Shown here piece after piece: positions 25,383-34,233 of a DNA stretch of 38,448 bases (position 1 is the first letter of the stretch; each line of letters begins with the position of its first letter). The notes below the pieces were generated by a model. It made no database searches and was not told where the DNA came from. It saw nothing but the letters and a program-made list of their open reading frames with translations. Source of the DNA: Elusimicrobia bacterium HGW-Elusimicrobia-2 (GTDB taxonomy: Bacteria > CG03); assembly GCA_002841685.1 (NCBI GenBank), contig PHAM01000009.1, forward strand, positions 1 through 38,448. The letters are read 5' to 3'. Position numbers and translations under genes: made by a program.

Positions 25383-26182
25383 TGGGCAGGTTTTTTACAG
25401 AGAAAGAGATGATAGCTAGGGAAAAAGTCGCGCTTCTGGGAAAATCCGTGGTTGACACGTTATTTGAAAAGGAATATCCGATAGGGAAGACGATTAAAAT
25501 AAACAGAATAAGTTTTAAGGTGATCGGTGTTTTGCCCACAAAGGGTTCCGGGGGCTGGAGGGATCTTGATGATCAGATAATCATCCCGCTGAATACGGCC
25601 ATGTACAGGGTCTTCGGTAATAAATATGTCGAGGGAATCGAAGTCAAAGTAAAAGATGAGAATGATATGGGCCTCGTACAGTCTGAAATACAGCGGCTTG
25701 TAGCGAAACGCCAGGACCTGCCCGATGATAAGAAGGAGCTGATAGAGGTGAGGAATTCCGCCGAGATACAGGAGGCTGTCTCGTCAACCGCCGACACTTT
25801 CGCCTGGCTGCTGGGTTCAATAGCTTTCATCAGCCTTCTTGTGGGCGGTATAGGCATAATGAATATAATGCTTGTTTCCGTGACCGAAAGAACAAGGGAA
25901 ATCGGCATACGCAAAGCCATAGGGGCAAATAACAGGGACATCCTTTCCCAATTCATAATAGAAACCGTTGTCATATGTATTCTGGGCGGTGTGCTCGGCG
26001 TGTTATTGGGAGCGGCTATAACGGTGGCTCTTTCCAGATTCGCCGGCTGGAGCACAAAGATCTCGGCCTTTTCAGTGGCGCTGTCTTTGATATTTTCCGG
26101 ACTCATCGGGCTTTTCTTCGGCTTGTGGCCGGCCCGGAAAGCGGCCCGGCTCAATCCCATAGACGCGCTGAGATACGAGTAA
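25382..26182 (+). pseudogene. C-terminal part of a MacB/FtsX-type ABC transporter permease
   Basis: Encodes the rear part of a MacB-like periplasmic domain (EKVALLGKSVVDTLFEKEYP, FKVIGVLPTKGSGGW) and three transmembrane segments of the FtsX domain. The conserved loop SVTERTREIGIRKAIGANNR and the end RKAARLNPIDALRYE are intact. A full permease of this type is about 400 residues; the first 130 or so, with the first transmembrane helix, are missing. The nominal start GTG 25382 has no ribosome site. No ABC ATPase lies upstream. It is most likely inactive, since an FtsX permease needs its first helix to hold the periplasmic domain. Confidence 0.8.
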
Positions 26183-26242
26183 AGACGCCAGACTTTTAAA
26201 CGGCAAAATCCTGGATATCATTAGCATTTACGGAATAACCCA

Positions 26243-26290
26243 TTGACAACCTTAATCCGATTATGCTATAAATGCTATAGCGTTTATAGC
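26243..26290 (+). promoter_or_regulatory. Promoter and palindromic operator for the hsd operon
   Basis: TTGACA at 26243-26248, an 18-base spacer, and TATAAA at 26267-26272 with TG one base upstream. A 26-base near-perfect palindrome at 26265-26290 covers the -10 box and start-point. It has arms GCTATAAA and TTTATAGC and the self-complementary centre GCTATAGC, with only one mismatched pair (positions 9 and 18). The first gene downstream begins with an XRE-type DNA-binding domain, so autorepression at this site is likely. Only the leader of a few bases lies between the palindrome and the ribosome site. Confidence 0.75.
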
Positions 26291-26303
26291 TATGGAGGCA
26301 ATT

Positions 26304-28124
26304 ATGGATTTTAAAGATATTTCAAAAATTATTGGCCAATTGCGAGAAGAAAGTGGTTTAACCCAAGAAAATCTCGCCCAGAAATTAAATGTTTCCTTCT
26401 CTACAGTAAACCGATGGGAAACCGGAAAAAGCGAACCGCATGGCAAAGCAAAAACAAAAATTCTTGAACTTATTGAAAAAGCGGACTTAGATATCAACGA
26501 GCCATCTTCAGTTATATCACCACAACGAAAAAAAATTAAATCTAAAAATGATGTTTTGAGCACAAAATCCATGGAGCAGATGCTCTGGAGCGCCGCTTGT
26601 TCTATCCGGGGAGAAAAAGACGCCCCCAAATTCAAAGATTATATTCTTCCGCTTCTATTTATTAAAAGGCTGTCTGATGTATTTGAAGATGAGATACTAA
26701 GGCTTACAGAAAAATACGGGGATCAAAAACTTGCGGAATCTTTGGTAGAGGGAGATCGCACACTCGTCAGATTTTATATACCCCCGGCAGCGCGTTGGCA
26801 GGTACTTAGCGGACGGAACCAATTTAATTGGCCGAAAGATAAAAAACCCAAAACACTCGGCGAGCAGCTTACTCTCACAATGCGGGCTATTGTAAAAACA
26901 AATTCCAGATTGAGTGGTGTTATTGATATAGTGGATTATAACGAGACCAGAAACAACGAACGCGAAATAAGTGATTCCGCGCTTTCCGGCATCATAGAAA
27001 TTTTCTCTGACCCAAAATACCGATTAGGCTTAAATGATGTTGAACCTGATTTTCTCGGGCGGGCATATGAATATTTGCTTCGTAAATTTGCCGAAGGACA
27101 GGGGCAAAGCGCTGGTGAATTTTTTACGCCAACTGAAGTCGGCTGGCTGATGGCAAATATTATCAGACCTGAACAGGGAGAAGAAGCCTATGATTATTGT
27201 TGCGGGTCAGCGGGGCTTCTCATAAAATGTCAGCTTGCCTTGAAAGAACGGGATACAAAAATTAACCGCCCGCTTCAGCTTTATGGACAGGAATTTACCG
27301 GATCCACTTATGCCATAGCGCAAATGAATATGGTAATACACGATATGGAGGGAGAAATAGTCCGAGGCAACACAATGACGAATCCTAAATTCAGGGATTC
27401 AAATTCCAGCCTGAAAAAATTTGACATAGTTGTTGCTAATCCGATGTGGAACCAGCCCTTTGACCAGTCTGTTTATGAAAATGACCCGTTCGACCGCTTT
27501 GAATCACAAGGCGGGATAACTGCCGGTAAAGCCGATTGGGCCTGGCTTCAACACACTTCCGCTTCTTTAAATATGCATGGCAGAGCCGCCATCGTTTTAG
27601 ATACCGGCGCAGTAACCAGAGGCAGCGGTAGTAAAAATGAAGATAAAGAAAAGACTATAAGAAAATGGTTTGTTGATAGGGATTTTGTCGAAGGAGTAAT
27701 TCTTCTTCCGGATAATCTTTTTTATAATACTTCGGCCGCTGGAATTATTGTATTTTTAAACAAGAATAAACCCGCAATCCGGAAAAATAAAATCATTTTG
27801 ATAAACGCCAGTAATGAATGTAAAAAAGGCCGGCCCAAAAACTACATTCCAGACGAAAGTATAAAAAAAATATCACAGGCATTTATCAAAGGCGCAGATA
27901 TTGACAAGTTTGTTCGTGTTATCACAACAATGGAGGCTAAAAAAAATGATTATAATTTATCTCCTTCAAGATACATTGATGTTTCCGATAAAGTCGCCTA
28001 TCGCCCTATTCCTGAATTATTAAATGAGTTGAAGGGTTTGGAAAAAGACTCAAAAAAGATAGATGCCGAGCTGGATACTATCTTTAAAAAACTATCCAAA
28101 CAGATAGCGGGAGGAACAACATAA
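26304..28124 (+). CDS. hsdM: Type I DNA methyltransferase HsdM fused to an XRE helix-turn-helix domain
   Basis: A 606-residue fusion. Residues about 6-55 are an XRE/Cro-type domain (IIGQLREESGLTQENLAQKL, STVNRWETGKSEPHG), as found in restriction controller proteins. After a basic linker, HsdM begins at about 88 with the helical N-terminal domain (MEQMLWSAACSIRG). AdoMet motif I is DYCCGSAGLL at about 297-306, and the catalytic motif IV is ANPMWNQPF, where NPPF/Y is usual. FFTPTEVGWLMA is the characteristic stretch before motif I. It methylates adenine in the sequence chosen by HsdS, protecting self DNA. ATG 26304 has GGAGG five bases upstream; ATG 26292 overlaps that site. The HTH and the operator together suggest the protein controls its own operon. 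Confidence 0.92.
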   Translation: MDFKDISKIIGQLREESGLTQENLAQKLNVSFSTVNRWETGKSEPHGKAKTKILELIEKADLDINEPSSVISPQRKKIKSKNDVLSTKSMEQMLWSAACSIRGEKDAPKFKDYILPLLFIKRLSDVFEDEILRLTEKYGDQKLAESLVEGDRTLVRFYIPPAARWQVLSGRNQFNWPKDKKPKTLGEQLTLTMRAIVKTNSRLSGVIDIVDYNETRNNEREISDSALSGIIEIFSDPKYRLGLNDVEPDFLGRAYEYLLRKFAEGQGQSAGEFFTPTEVGWLMANIIRPEQGEEAYDYCCGSAGLLIKCQLALKERDTKINRPLQLYGQEFTGSTYAIAQMNMVIHDMEGEIVRGNTMTNPKFRDSNSSLKKFDIVVANPMWNQPFDQSVYENDPFDRFESQGGITAGKADWAWLQHTSASLNMHGRAAIVLDTGAVTRGSGSKNEDKEKTIRKWFVDRDFVEGVILLPDNLFYNTSAAGIIVFLNKNKPAIRKNKIILINASNECKKGRPKNYIPDESIKKISQAFIKGADIDKFVRVITTMEAKKNDYNLSPSRYIDVSDKVAYRPIPELLNELKGLEKDSKKIDAELDTIFKKLSKQIAGGTT

Positions 28125-28125
28125 G

Positions 28126-29172
28126 ATGAAAGAAAATTCAGAAATTGTGTTGTATACCAGTCCCGATGGACAAATAAAAGTTGAGGTGCGTTTACAGGAT
28201 GAAACCGTATGGCTGACACAATCAGCATTGGCGGAATTATATCAAACAACTCCTCAAAATATTACATTACATTTGAAAGCCATATACGCTGAAGGAGAAC
28301 TTGATAAAATAGCAACTTGTAAGGAATACTTACAAGTTCAAAAAGAGGGAGCGCGGCAAATATCACGGAAGCGAAAGTTTTATAATCTCCCGGCTATCCT
28401 AGCTGTGGGTTATCGTGTTCATTCTCCTCGCGGAACCCAATTCCGAAAATGGGCTACGGCATGCCTGAATGAATTTCTTGTTAAGGGATTCTTAATGGAT
28501 GATGAACGTTTAAAAGCGGGAGTAAATATAGGTTCTGATTATTTTGATGAAATACTGGAACGTATCAGGGATATCCGTTCCAGCGAAAAACGGTTTTATC
28601 AAAAAATCCGGGATATCTATAAACTGGCTGTTGATTATGATCCTACTGCCGAGAAAACTTTGGAGTTTTTCAGTATTGTGCAAAATAAACTGCATTTTGC
28701 TATTTCAGGAAAAACCGCTGCCGAACTTATTGCCGAACGGTCGGACTCTAAAAAAAACAATATGGGCCTTACGGCCTGGAAGGGGGTAAAAGTCCGCAAA
28801 GGAGATGTGATAATTGCAAAAAACTATTTAAACGAAAGTGAAATGGACGGACTCAACCGGATTGTGACGATGTATTTGGATTATGCGGAGGATCAGGCAA
28901 AACGCCATCGGCAAATATTTATGCGTGACTGGCAAAAAAAGTTAAATGCTTTTTTAAAGTTAAATGAACGGATGATTTTACGTAACTCCGGAAAAGTAAG
29001 TAAAAAAATTGCTGATGAATTGGCAATTAAAAGATATGGAATCTATCATCAGCAGCGATTGACTGCGGAAGCGCAACGGGAAGCAATTGAGGATGATAAT
29101 GAATTGAAACGTATTCAAAAGAAAATAGAAAAAAAGAGGAGGAAAAACAATGGCAAGCAAGAAAACGATTGA
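28126..29172 (+). CDS. RhuM-family protein
   Basis: A 348-residue protein of the RhuM family, first named from a Salmonella pathogenicity island and often found inside type I RM loci. Its biochemical role is not established. The N-terminal region has the typical DGQIKVEVRLQDETVWLTQS and ALAELYQTTPQNITLHL, a Bro-N/KilA-like DNA-binding helix-turn-helix. Then comes ILAVGYRVHSPRGTQFRKWA and a long helical C-terminus ending in a lysine-rich tail (KRIQKKIEKKRRKNN). It starts one base after the hsdM stop, with GGGAGG eleven bases upstream, and overlaps the HNH gene by 23 bases. The placement suggests it modulates or accompanies the RM enzyme. Confidence 0.88.
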   Translation: MKENSEIVLYTSPDGQIKVEVRLQDETVWLTQSALAELYQTTPQNITLHLKAIYAEGELDKIATCKEYLQVQKEGARQISRKRKFYNLPAILAVGYRVHSPRGTQFRKWATACLNEFLVKGFLMDDERLKAGVNIGSDYFDEILERIRDIRSSEKRFYQKIRDIYKLAVDYDPTAEKTLEFFSIVQNKLHFAISGKTAAELIAERSDSKKNNMGLTAWKGVKVRKGDVIIAKNYLNESEMDGLNRIVTMYLDYAEDQAKRHRQIFMRDWQKKLNAFLKLNERMILRNSGKVSKKIADELAIKRYGIYHQQRLTAEAQREAIEDDNELKRIQKKIEKKRRKNNGKQEND

Positions 29173-29407
29173 ACAGGTGTGGGAAAAAGCTCAACCTTTT
29201 AAAAGACAAAATCCAGACGTATTCAGAAGAGATCCGAAAGGAAATAAGATCCGCTGGGGTTCTTACGGAATACAGGGGGAGTATGGTTGGGAAATAGACC
29301 ATAAAAACCCGAAGGCAAAAGGCGGAAGCGATAAACCGCAAAACCTTCAGCCGCTTCATTGGGAGGAAAATAGAGAAAAATCGGATAAATATCCGTCAAA
29401 GAAATGA
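29150..29407 (+). CDS. Small HNH endonuclease domain protein
   Basis: An 85-residue protein consisting of little more than an HNH fold: YGWEIDHKNPKAKGG at about 45-59, then SDKPQNLQPLHWEENREKS at 60-78. The DH pair, the central asparagine and the final histidine are all in place for a metal-dependent nuclease. The start ATG 29150 has GAGGAGG seven bases upstream and lies in the end of rhuM. Such stand-alone HNH proteins occur as nicking enzymes or as subunits of larger nucleases. Inside an hsd operon it could add a second cutting activity, but this is inferred. Confidence 0.8.
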   Translation: MASKKTIEQVWEKAQPFKRQNPDVFRRDPKGNKIRWGSYGIQGEYGWEIDHKNPKAKGGSDKPQNLQPLHWEENREKSDKYPSKK

Positions 29408-29423
29408 TATTAAGGGGGTAGAA

Positions 29424-29759
29424 ATGGCTCAATTAGGAAAAATTACTTTTACTGGAAAATCTGGCAATAAATATGATTTCATTGCTTATTCTTGGGATAC
29501 TAATTTCAAAGAAGGTTATGGCGCAGTATATTTTATTACCAAAAGAACACAAAAAGCTACTGGCGGGTATAACCACGTAGAAATTTATGTTGGAGAAACC
29601 GAAGATTTATCTACAAGATTTGATAATCATCACAAAGAGGATTGTTTTAAAAAATATAACGCCAACTGTAAGTGTATTCACGGGGAACAAAACAAAGAGA
29701 CAAGATTGGCTATCGAAAAAGATTTGATTGACAACTACAATCTGCCTTGTAATGACTAA
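29424..29759 (+). CDS. GIY-YIG-like small protein
   Basis: A 111-residue protein with features of a GIY-YIG nuclease: GAVYFITKR at about 33-41 and VEIYVGETEDLSTRF at about 51-65 stand for the GIY and YIG strands and the conserved arginine. The glutamate in QNKETRLAIEKDLIDNYNLP fits the later helix of the fold. GIY reads AVY and YIG reads YVG, acceptable variants. The ribosome site is a run of G at about 29414-29419. It overlaps hsdS by eight bases, so it is part of the hsd operon. Whether it cuts DNA is unproven; the catalytic residues appear kept. Confidence 0.7.
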   Translation: MAQLGKITFTGKSGNKYDFIAYSWDTNFKEGYGAVYFITKRTQKATGGYNHVEIYVGETEDLSTRFDNHHKEDCFKKYNANCKCIHGEQNKETRLAIEKDLIDNYNLPCND

Positions 29760-30888
29760 TAATATTATGGTTAAATGGAATAAAGAGCCTTTTGTAGAAT
29801 CTATTGAACATATGCGAACAGAACGCACAAAACAAATTCAAAAAAATGCCTATTTGCAAAATGGTGCTTATCCAATAATCGATCAAGGTCAAGACAAAAT
29901 TGCTGGCTGGACAAATGACGAACAGTCCGTAATTAATGAAAACCTACCATTAATAATTTTTGGAGATCATACCCGGATTTTTAAATACATAGATTTTCCA
30001 TTTGCAGTTGGAGCAGATGGAACCAAACTTATTAAACCCAAAAACAAATTCAATCCGAGATATTTCTATTATTATTTATTAACATTAGACATCCCCAGTA
30101 AAGGATATAGTCGCCATTATAGAACACTTAAAGAAAAGTCAATCAATTATCTCCCTCTTCCCGAACAGAGAAAAATTGCGGCGATTCTTTTTAAGATACA
30201 GCAGGCCATCGAAACACAGGAAAAAATATTGGCCAATTTGCAGGAACTAAAAAAATCCACAATGGAATATCTTTTCACACACGGCACCAAAGGCGAAAAA
30301 ACTAAACAGACAGAAATCGGACAGATTCCTGAGAGTTGGGAGGTAGAAACATTCTTAGATACCATTGATGATTTCAAAATAGACCGCGAAAAACAAATAC
30401 AAGCAAATGTTTATTTATCTGAAGGAAAGTATCCAATAATTGATCAAGGTCAAAAACTTGTTTCAGGATGGACAAATAATGAAGCAGATATATTACGAAA
30501 CGACTTGCCATTAATAATATTTGGTGATCATACCCGGGTCTTTAAATATGTAGATTCCCCTTTTGCTATAGGAGCTGATGGTACAAAAATAATTAAACCT
30601 CAAAGCAGATTTTACGCAAAATATTTTTACTATTATCTATTGAGGTTGGATATTCCAAGTAAAGGATATAGTCGTCATTATAAGACATTGAAGGAAAAAG
30701 AAATATTTTATCCCATTTTCTCAGAGCAAAAAGAAATCGCAAATATATTAGAAACAATCGACCGCAAAACAGCTTATCATAGTTTTAAAAAGATAATGTT
30801 GAACAATCTTTTTAATTCTATGCTTAATAAATTGATGACCGGAGAAATACGAGTTAATAATTTGGATATTAAATTAACTGATGTCTAA
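29752..30888 (+). CDS. hsdS: Type I specificity subunit HsdS with two near-duplicate recognition domains
   Basis: Chooses the DNA sequence for the M and R subunits. It has two target recognition domains separated by the usual helical spacer (EQRKIAAILFKIQQAIETQE, near residues 140-160). The two TRDs are very similar: YPIIDQGQDKIAGWTN against YPIIDQGQKLVSGWTN, LPLIIFGDHTRIFKYIDFPF against LPLIIFGDHTRVFKYVDSPF, and IPSKGYSRHYRTLKEKS against IPSKGYSRHYKTLKEKE. Each TRD reads half of the bipartite site, and the two bind in opposite orientation, so a symmetrical site is predicted. I use ATG 29752, overlapping the previous stop; ATG 29767 is also possible and neither has a clear ribosome site. Confidence 0.93.
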   Translation: MTNNIMVKWNKEPFVESIEHMRTERTKQIQKNAYLQNGAYPIIDQGQDKIAGWTNDEQSVINENLPLIIFGDHTRIFKYIDFPFAVGADGTKLIKPKNKFNPRYFYYYLLTLDIPSKGYSRHYRTLKEKSINYLPLPEQRKIAAILFKIQQAIETQEKILANLQELKKSTMEYLFTHGTKGEKTKQTEIGQIPESWEVETFLDTIDDFKIDREKQIQANVYLSEGKYPIIDQGQKLVSGWTNNEADILRNDLPLIIFGDHTRVFKYVDSPFAIGADGTKIIKPQSRFYAKYFYYYLLRLDIPSKGYSRHYKTLKEKEIFYPIFSEQKEIANILETIDRKTAYHSFKKIMLNNLFNSMLNKLMTGEIRVNNLDIKLTDV

Positions 30889-30901
30889 AAAGGAGTTACA
30901 T

Positions 30902-33900
30902 ATGAAAGAAACCCCTGATTTTAAACTTTTGGATGATATACCTTGTGGAATAGCAGACACCGACATAGATAAATTCCATCATACAATGTATGCAGAAATA
31001 TTGAGAGATATATTTCTTCCAAAATCTATCCGTCCAGGAATCAGCGTTGGGCTTTTTGGAAAATGGGGACAAGGTAAAAGCACAGTTGTTTATCTCTTAA
31101 AAAAACTGTTACCCGAAAATATAAAAGTAGTTGTTTTTAATGCTTGGAAGTCTCGCGGCAAAGATAGTGTTCGACGACAACTACTGCTTAAAATTATTAA
31201 AGAGATTAATCCTGATAAATATAAAAAGATTTCAAGATTCTCAACCCCTGAATTACCAATGGAATTAAGAAGCTATGAGGAACAGGATAAATATTCTGAT
31301 AATAAATTGTGGTGGTTGCTAACAACAAAAGAAAAAATAGACCCTTGGATTACCGTTGCGCTAATTACGGCATTATTACTCTTGGCAATATCAATTTATC
31401 TATTTATTAAAGGTATATCATCCAATAATCTAAATGTTCAAACTTATATACTTTGGTGTGTCGCTACTCTCTTTGGACTTATTATAAGCTGTATTACTGT
31501 TGTGTTCAGGTGGTTTAAAAACCGCAAAAAACAAATGTTATTGGCTGCTTCGCCAATATCAGATAGCCAACGATTAAAATACCCTGAACAATTTCAGTTA
31601 GTATTTGAAAATGAAGTAAAAGAATACTGTAAGCAAGGAAAAAAAATAATCATAGTTGTGGACGATATAGACAGATGCGATCCCAATACAGTAATTGAGG
31701 CATTAGCTGCTATCCGTCAGTTTTCTCCTTGCTCACAAGAGGAATCATCCGAAAATATTAATTGTCAATTCCTTATTCCTTGTGATGAAAATCAAGTTGT
31801 AACGGCATTAGAAGCAGATGGATTTAAGGAAAATAATGATAGCTCACAATACCATGACTACCATAGTGATGAACGGCTTAGGAAATTCTTTGACATAATA
31901 ATACACATGGATTCGCATCAGGTAGACGAACTTGTTTTATATGCTGCTGACCTAGCAAAAACCATAAATATTGACCCAGATATTGCACGTGATATTGTTG
32001 AATTAAGCAACCCCCAAGATCCAAGAGCAGTAAAAAAGCTTTTGAATGCGTATAAAATCGCAAAAGCTAAGATCAAAAATATGCAAAAAAACAATAAATT
32101 GCCCGCAACAGAAGAAATGCCTTGTTTTGAAAGAACCTTGATTACATTGATAGCTTTACGCGAAATTACACCCAAGGACTACGAAATAATAAAAATGAAT
32201 CCTATTTTAATATTGAATAGAACAATCGATAAAACTAGCGATTCAGAGATAAGCCCCCGGGGAAAATCAATCTTAAATATAGCTGGGGAAGTTAACCATT
32301 TAACTGCCGCATATTTAATTAGAGGAAGATATGAGCGTGAATTACATGGGAACAAAGAGTCATGGAAATTCTTACAAAAATTTGAAGAGAAAAATGCAAC
32401 GGATTTGAAAAACGTCATATCAATAGCATCTCCTGATGAGCAAAGAAAATACCTATCATTTATGAAAAGCCAAGTAAAAAAACAGTATGGCGATATCAAA
32501 CTAAGAGAACTCCTTTCTTTATTTGTCAATTATGCGGTATTAGATAGTTCAAGCGCCGATTTCATAAAGCCCTGCATTGAAAAAATTATTGAATTAGATA
32601 CGGTATTGGAAAAAATCATGAAGAGATTCCAAAAATATGAAGAACTGCTAAAAGCAATATCTCCTTTACCAATTAATTTGAAAAATCGATTATTCTGGGC
32701 AGTATTCAATAACTTCAAATCAACAAATGATAGCAATGAAGAATTACGTTTTCTATTTTTTAACGCTAACGAATTTGAACCTAAATTGTTACAGACATTC
32801 AAAAGTTGGATGTTGAAATATATTGAAGATGGCCGCGCTAAAAATGAACGCGATATGTTAGGTGTTTTAATGAAAACTCTTCCAAAAGATTCTAAGAAGT
32901 TTTATGGTTTTCTTCCTGATGCTGGGCTTCTTTTTTGTAAAACGGATAAGTCGCCAAATCAGCAGTGGAATGATGATAGTGTCGATGCAGATGAATCTAC
33001 CTGGCCACATTTACAAATCATTCCGACTTTTGTCGGAAATAATATAGTTGTGGCTAATAAGGCTATTCAGATTCTTTTAAGCAAAGATGGCCCATTAGCT
33101 TCCCTCACCGATTTGTCAAAACCTCCTTTGGGTTATTTACCGGCTTGGAAAACTATAGGGGCTTTATGTAAAGTGCTTAATTCAGAAGAATCCGTAACAG
33201 GATTATTTTCTTTACTTTGGGGATGGCTAAATGCGCAAAGTACTTTCAAAGGAAGATTAATTATTTTAGAAGAGATAGCGCCTATACTGTTATTGTTTCA
33301 ACAAAGAGAAATAATCCAATTAGCTTCTTATATTGGGAACTCTGTTATAAACCAGGCGGAAGGAATTGATGTATTGGACTGGATTGGTGCAAAACCTAAA
33401 GATAAAAATAAACAAGAAAAGTGGATTCTGCTAACTGAGAAAATATTTAACTCTATTGTGGCACAGTTACAAACTTTGTCTTCCCTAAACGTGCACCAGC
33501 AAGAACTGCTCAAAAAGATAGCTCTACTTAAATGGCCTATAGAAATTGTGGCCGATCAAATCCTATCAACTAAAATAAAAAATATTCCAGTTACAACGCT
33601 TGAAGTCTGGATAGAATTTTTGCTGCCATTAATGAGGACAAAACGAGAAAATTCAGGTTCTATCATTAGAAAATTACTAACTGCCAGACAGAGAATTAAA
33701 GAATCACTAAAAGCAGGTAAATCTATACTCTGGGAAAATAAAATCTCTGCTGATGACGCTACAATTATAGTAGCTGTCATAGGAGATAAGATAGGAGAAT
33801 TTCATACACTATCAGATGAACTCAGTAAATTAACTAATGTGCCTGGCGCAACAAAAATATTTGAAAATTTAGTGGATTTACATAGAGGTTTCACTCCTGA

Positions 33901-34174
33901 TGAATTACATCAAAGATTTCTTATATTAAAATATGTAGCTGCAGGAATTAATAAATGTTCGCAAGATTATAAAATTAAATTTCAAGAAATTATGCGAAAG
34001 ATGTTTATCACTGATAAAACACCAATAGTTTTAGAAGCAATAGATATTTTATCTGATTTAGATTCATTGGATAAAAAATTTATTCGGGAGCTTAAGCAAA
34101 AAACCGCTGAAACAAAAGATGATTCTATTAGAAAAAAGTTAGAAGAGCTTTTGAGAAAGCAAGATGCGAAATAG
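30902..34174 (+). CDS. KAP-family P-loop ATPase with long helical C-terminal region
   Basis: A 1090-residue protein. Walker A is GKWGQGKST at 53-61 and Walker B IIIVVDDIDRC at 249-259. Two transmembrane helices lie between them, at about 151-171 (ITVALITALLLLAISIYLFI) and 181-203 (YILWCVATLFGLIISCITVV). That insertion inside the P-loop domain is the mark of the KAP family (Kidins220/ARMS and PifA), placing the ATPase on the cytosolic face of the inner membrane. From about 400 on there are some 690 residues of alpha-helical sequence, probably a HEAT/ARM-like solenoid. PifA excludes phage T7, and KAP proteins recur in defence islands. ATG 30902 is preceded by AGGAG at 30891-30895; the ATG at 30881 overlaps hsdS. 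Its place between hsdS and hsdR makes it a likely functional partner. Confidence 0.88.
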   Translation: MKETPDFKLLDDIPCGIADTDIDKFHHTMYAEILRDIFLPKSIRPGISVGLFGKWGQGKSTVVYLLKKLLPENIKVVVFNAWKSRGKDSVRRQLLLKIIKEINPDKYKKISRFSTPELPMELRSYEEQDKYSDNKLWWLLTTKEKIDPWITVALITALLLLAISIYLFIKGISSNNLNVQTYILWCVATLFGLIISCITVVFRWFKNRKKQMLLAASPISDSQRLKYPEQFQLVFENEVKEYCKQGKKIIIVVDDIDRCDPNTVIEALAAIRQFSPCSQEESSENINCQFLIPCDENQVVTALEADGFKENNDSSQYHDYHSDERLRKFFDIIIHMDSHQVDELVLYAADLAKTINIDPDIARDIVELSNPQDPRAVKKLLNAYKIAKAKIKNMQKNNKLPATEEMPCFERTLITLIALREITPKDYEIIKMNPILILNRTIDKTSDSEISPRGKSILNIAGEVNHLTAAYLIRGRYERELHGNKESWKFLQKFEEKNATDLKNVISIASPDEQRKYLSFMKSQVKKQYGDIKLRELLSLFVNYAVLDSSSADFIKPCIEKIIELDTVLEKIMKRFQKYEELLKAISPLPINLKNRLFWAVFNNFKSTNDSNEELRFLFFNANEFEPKLLQTFKSWMLKYIEDGRAKNERDMLGVLMKTLPKDSKKFYGFLPDAGLLFCKTDKSPNQQWNDDSVDADESTWPHLQIIPTFVGNNIVVANKAIQILLSKDGPLASLTDLSKPPLGYLPAWKTIGALCKVLNSEESVTGLFSLLWGWLNAQSTFKGRLIILEEIAPILLLFQQREIIQLASYIGNSVINQAEGIDVLDWIGAKPKDKNKQEKWILLTEKIFNSIVAQLQTLSSLNVHQQELLKKIALLKWPIEIVADQILSTKIKNIPVTTLEVWIEFLLPLMRTKRENSGSIIRKLLTARQRIKESLKAGKSILWENKISADDATIIVAVIGDKIGEFHTLSDELSKLTNVPGATKIFENLVDLHRGFTPDELHQRFLILKYVAAGINKCSQDYKIKFQEIMRKMFITDKTPIVLEAIDILSDLDSLDKKFIRELKQKTAETKDDSIRKKLEELLRKQDAK

Positions 34175-34233
34175 TTTATCAATAGAAAACACACTGTTCG
34201 AGTGTTGTTGCAGGAGTAGAGGATTAAATAGTT
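34175..34233 (+). other. Short gap with a small hairpin before hsdR
   Basis: This 59-base gap is the largest inside the hsd operon. It contains ACACT-GTTCG-AGTGT, a five-pair stem extended by three more pairs past a bulge. No T-run follows, so it is not a standard terminator. It may adjust HsdR translation, a common way to delay restriction relative to methylation, but the evidence is thin. Confidence 0.3.
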
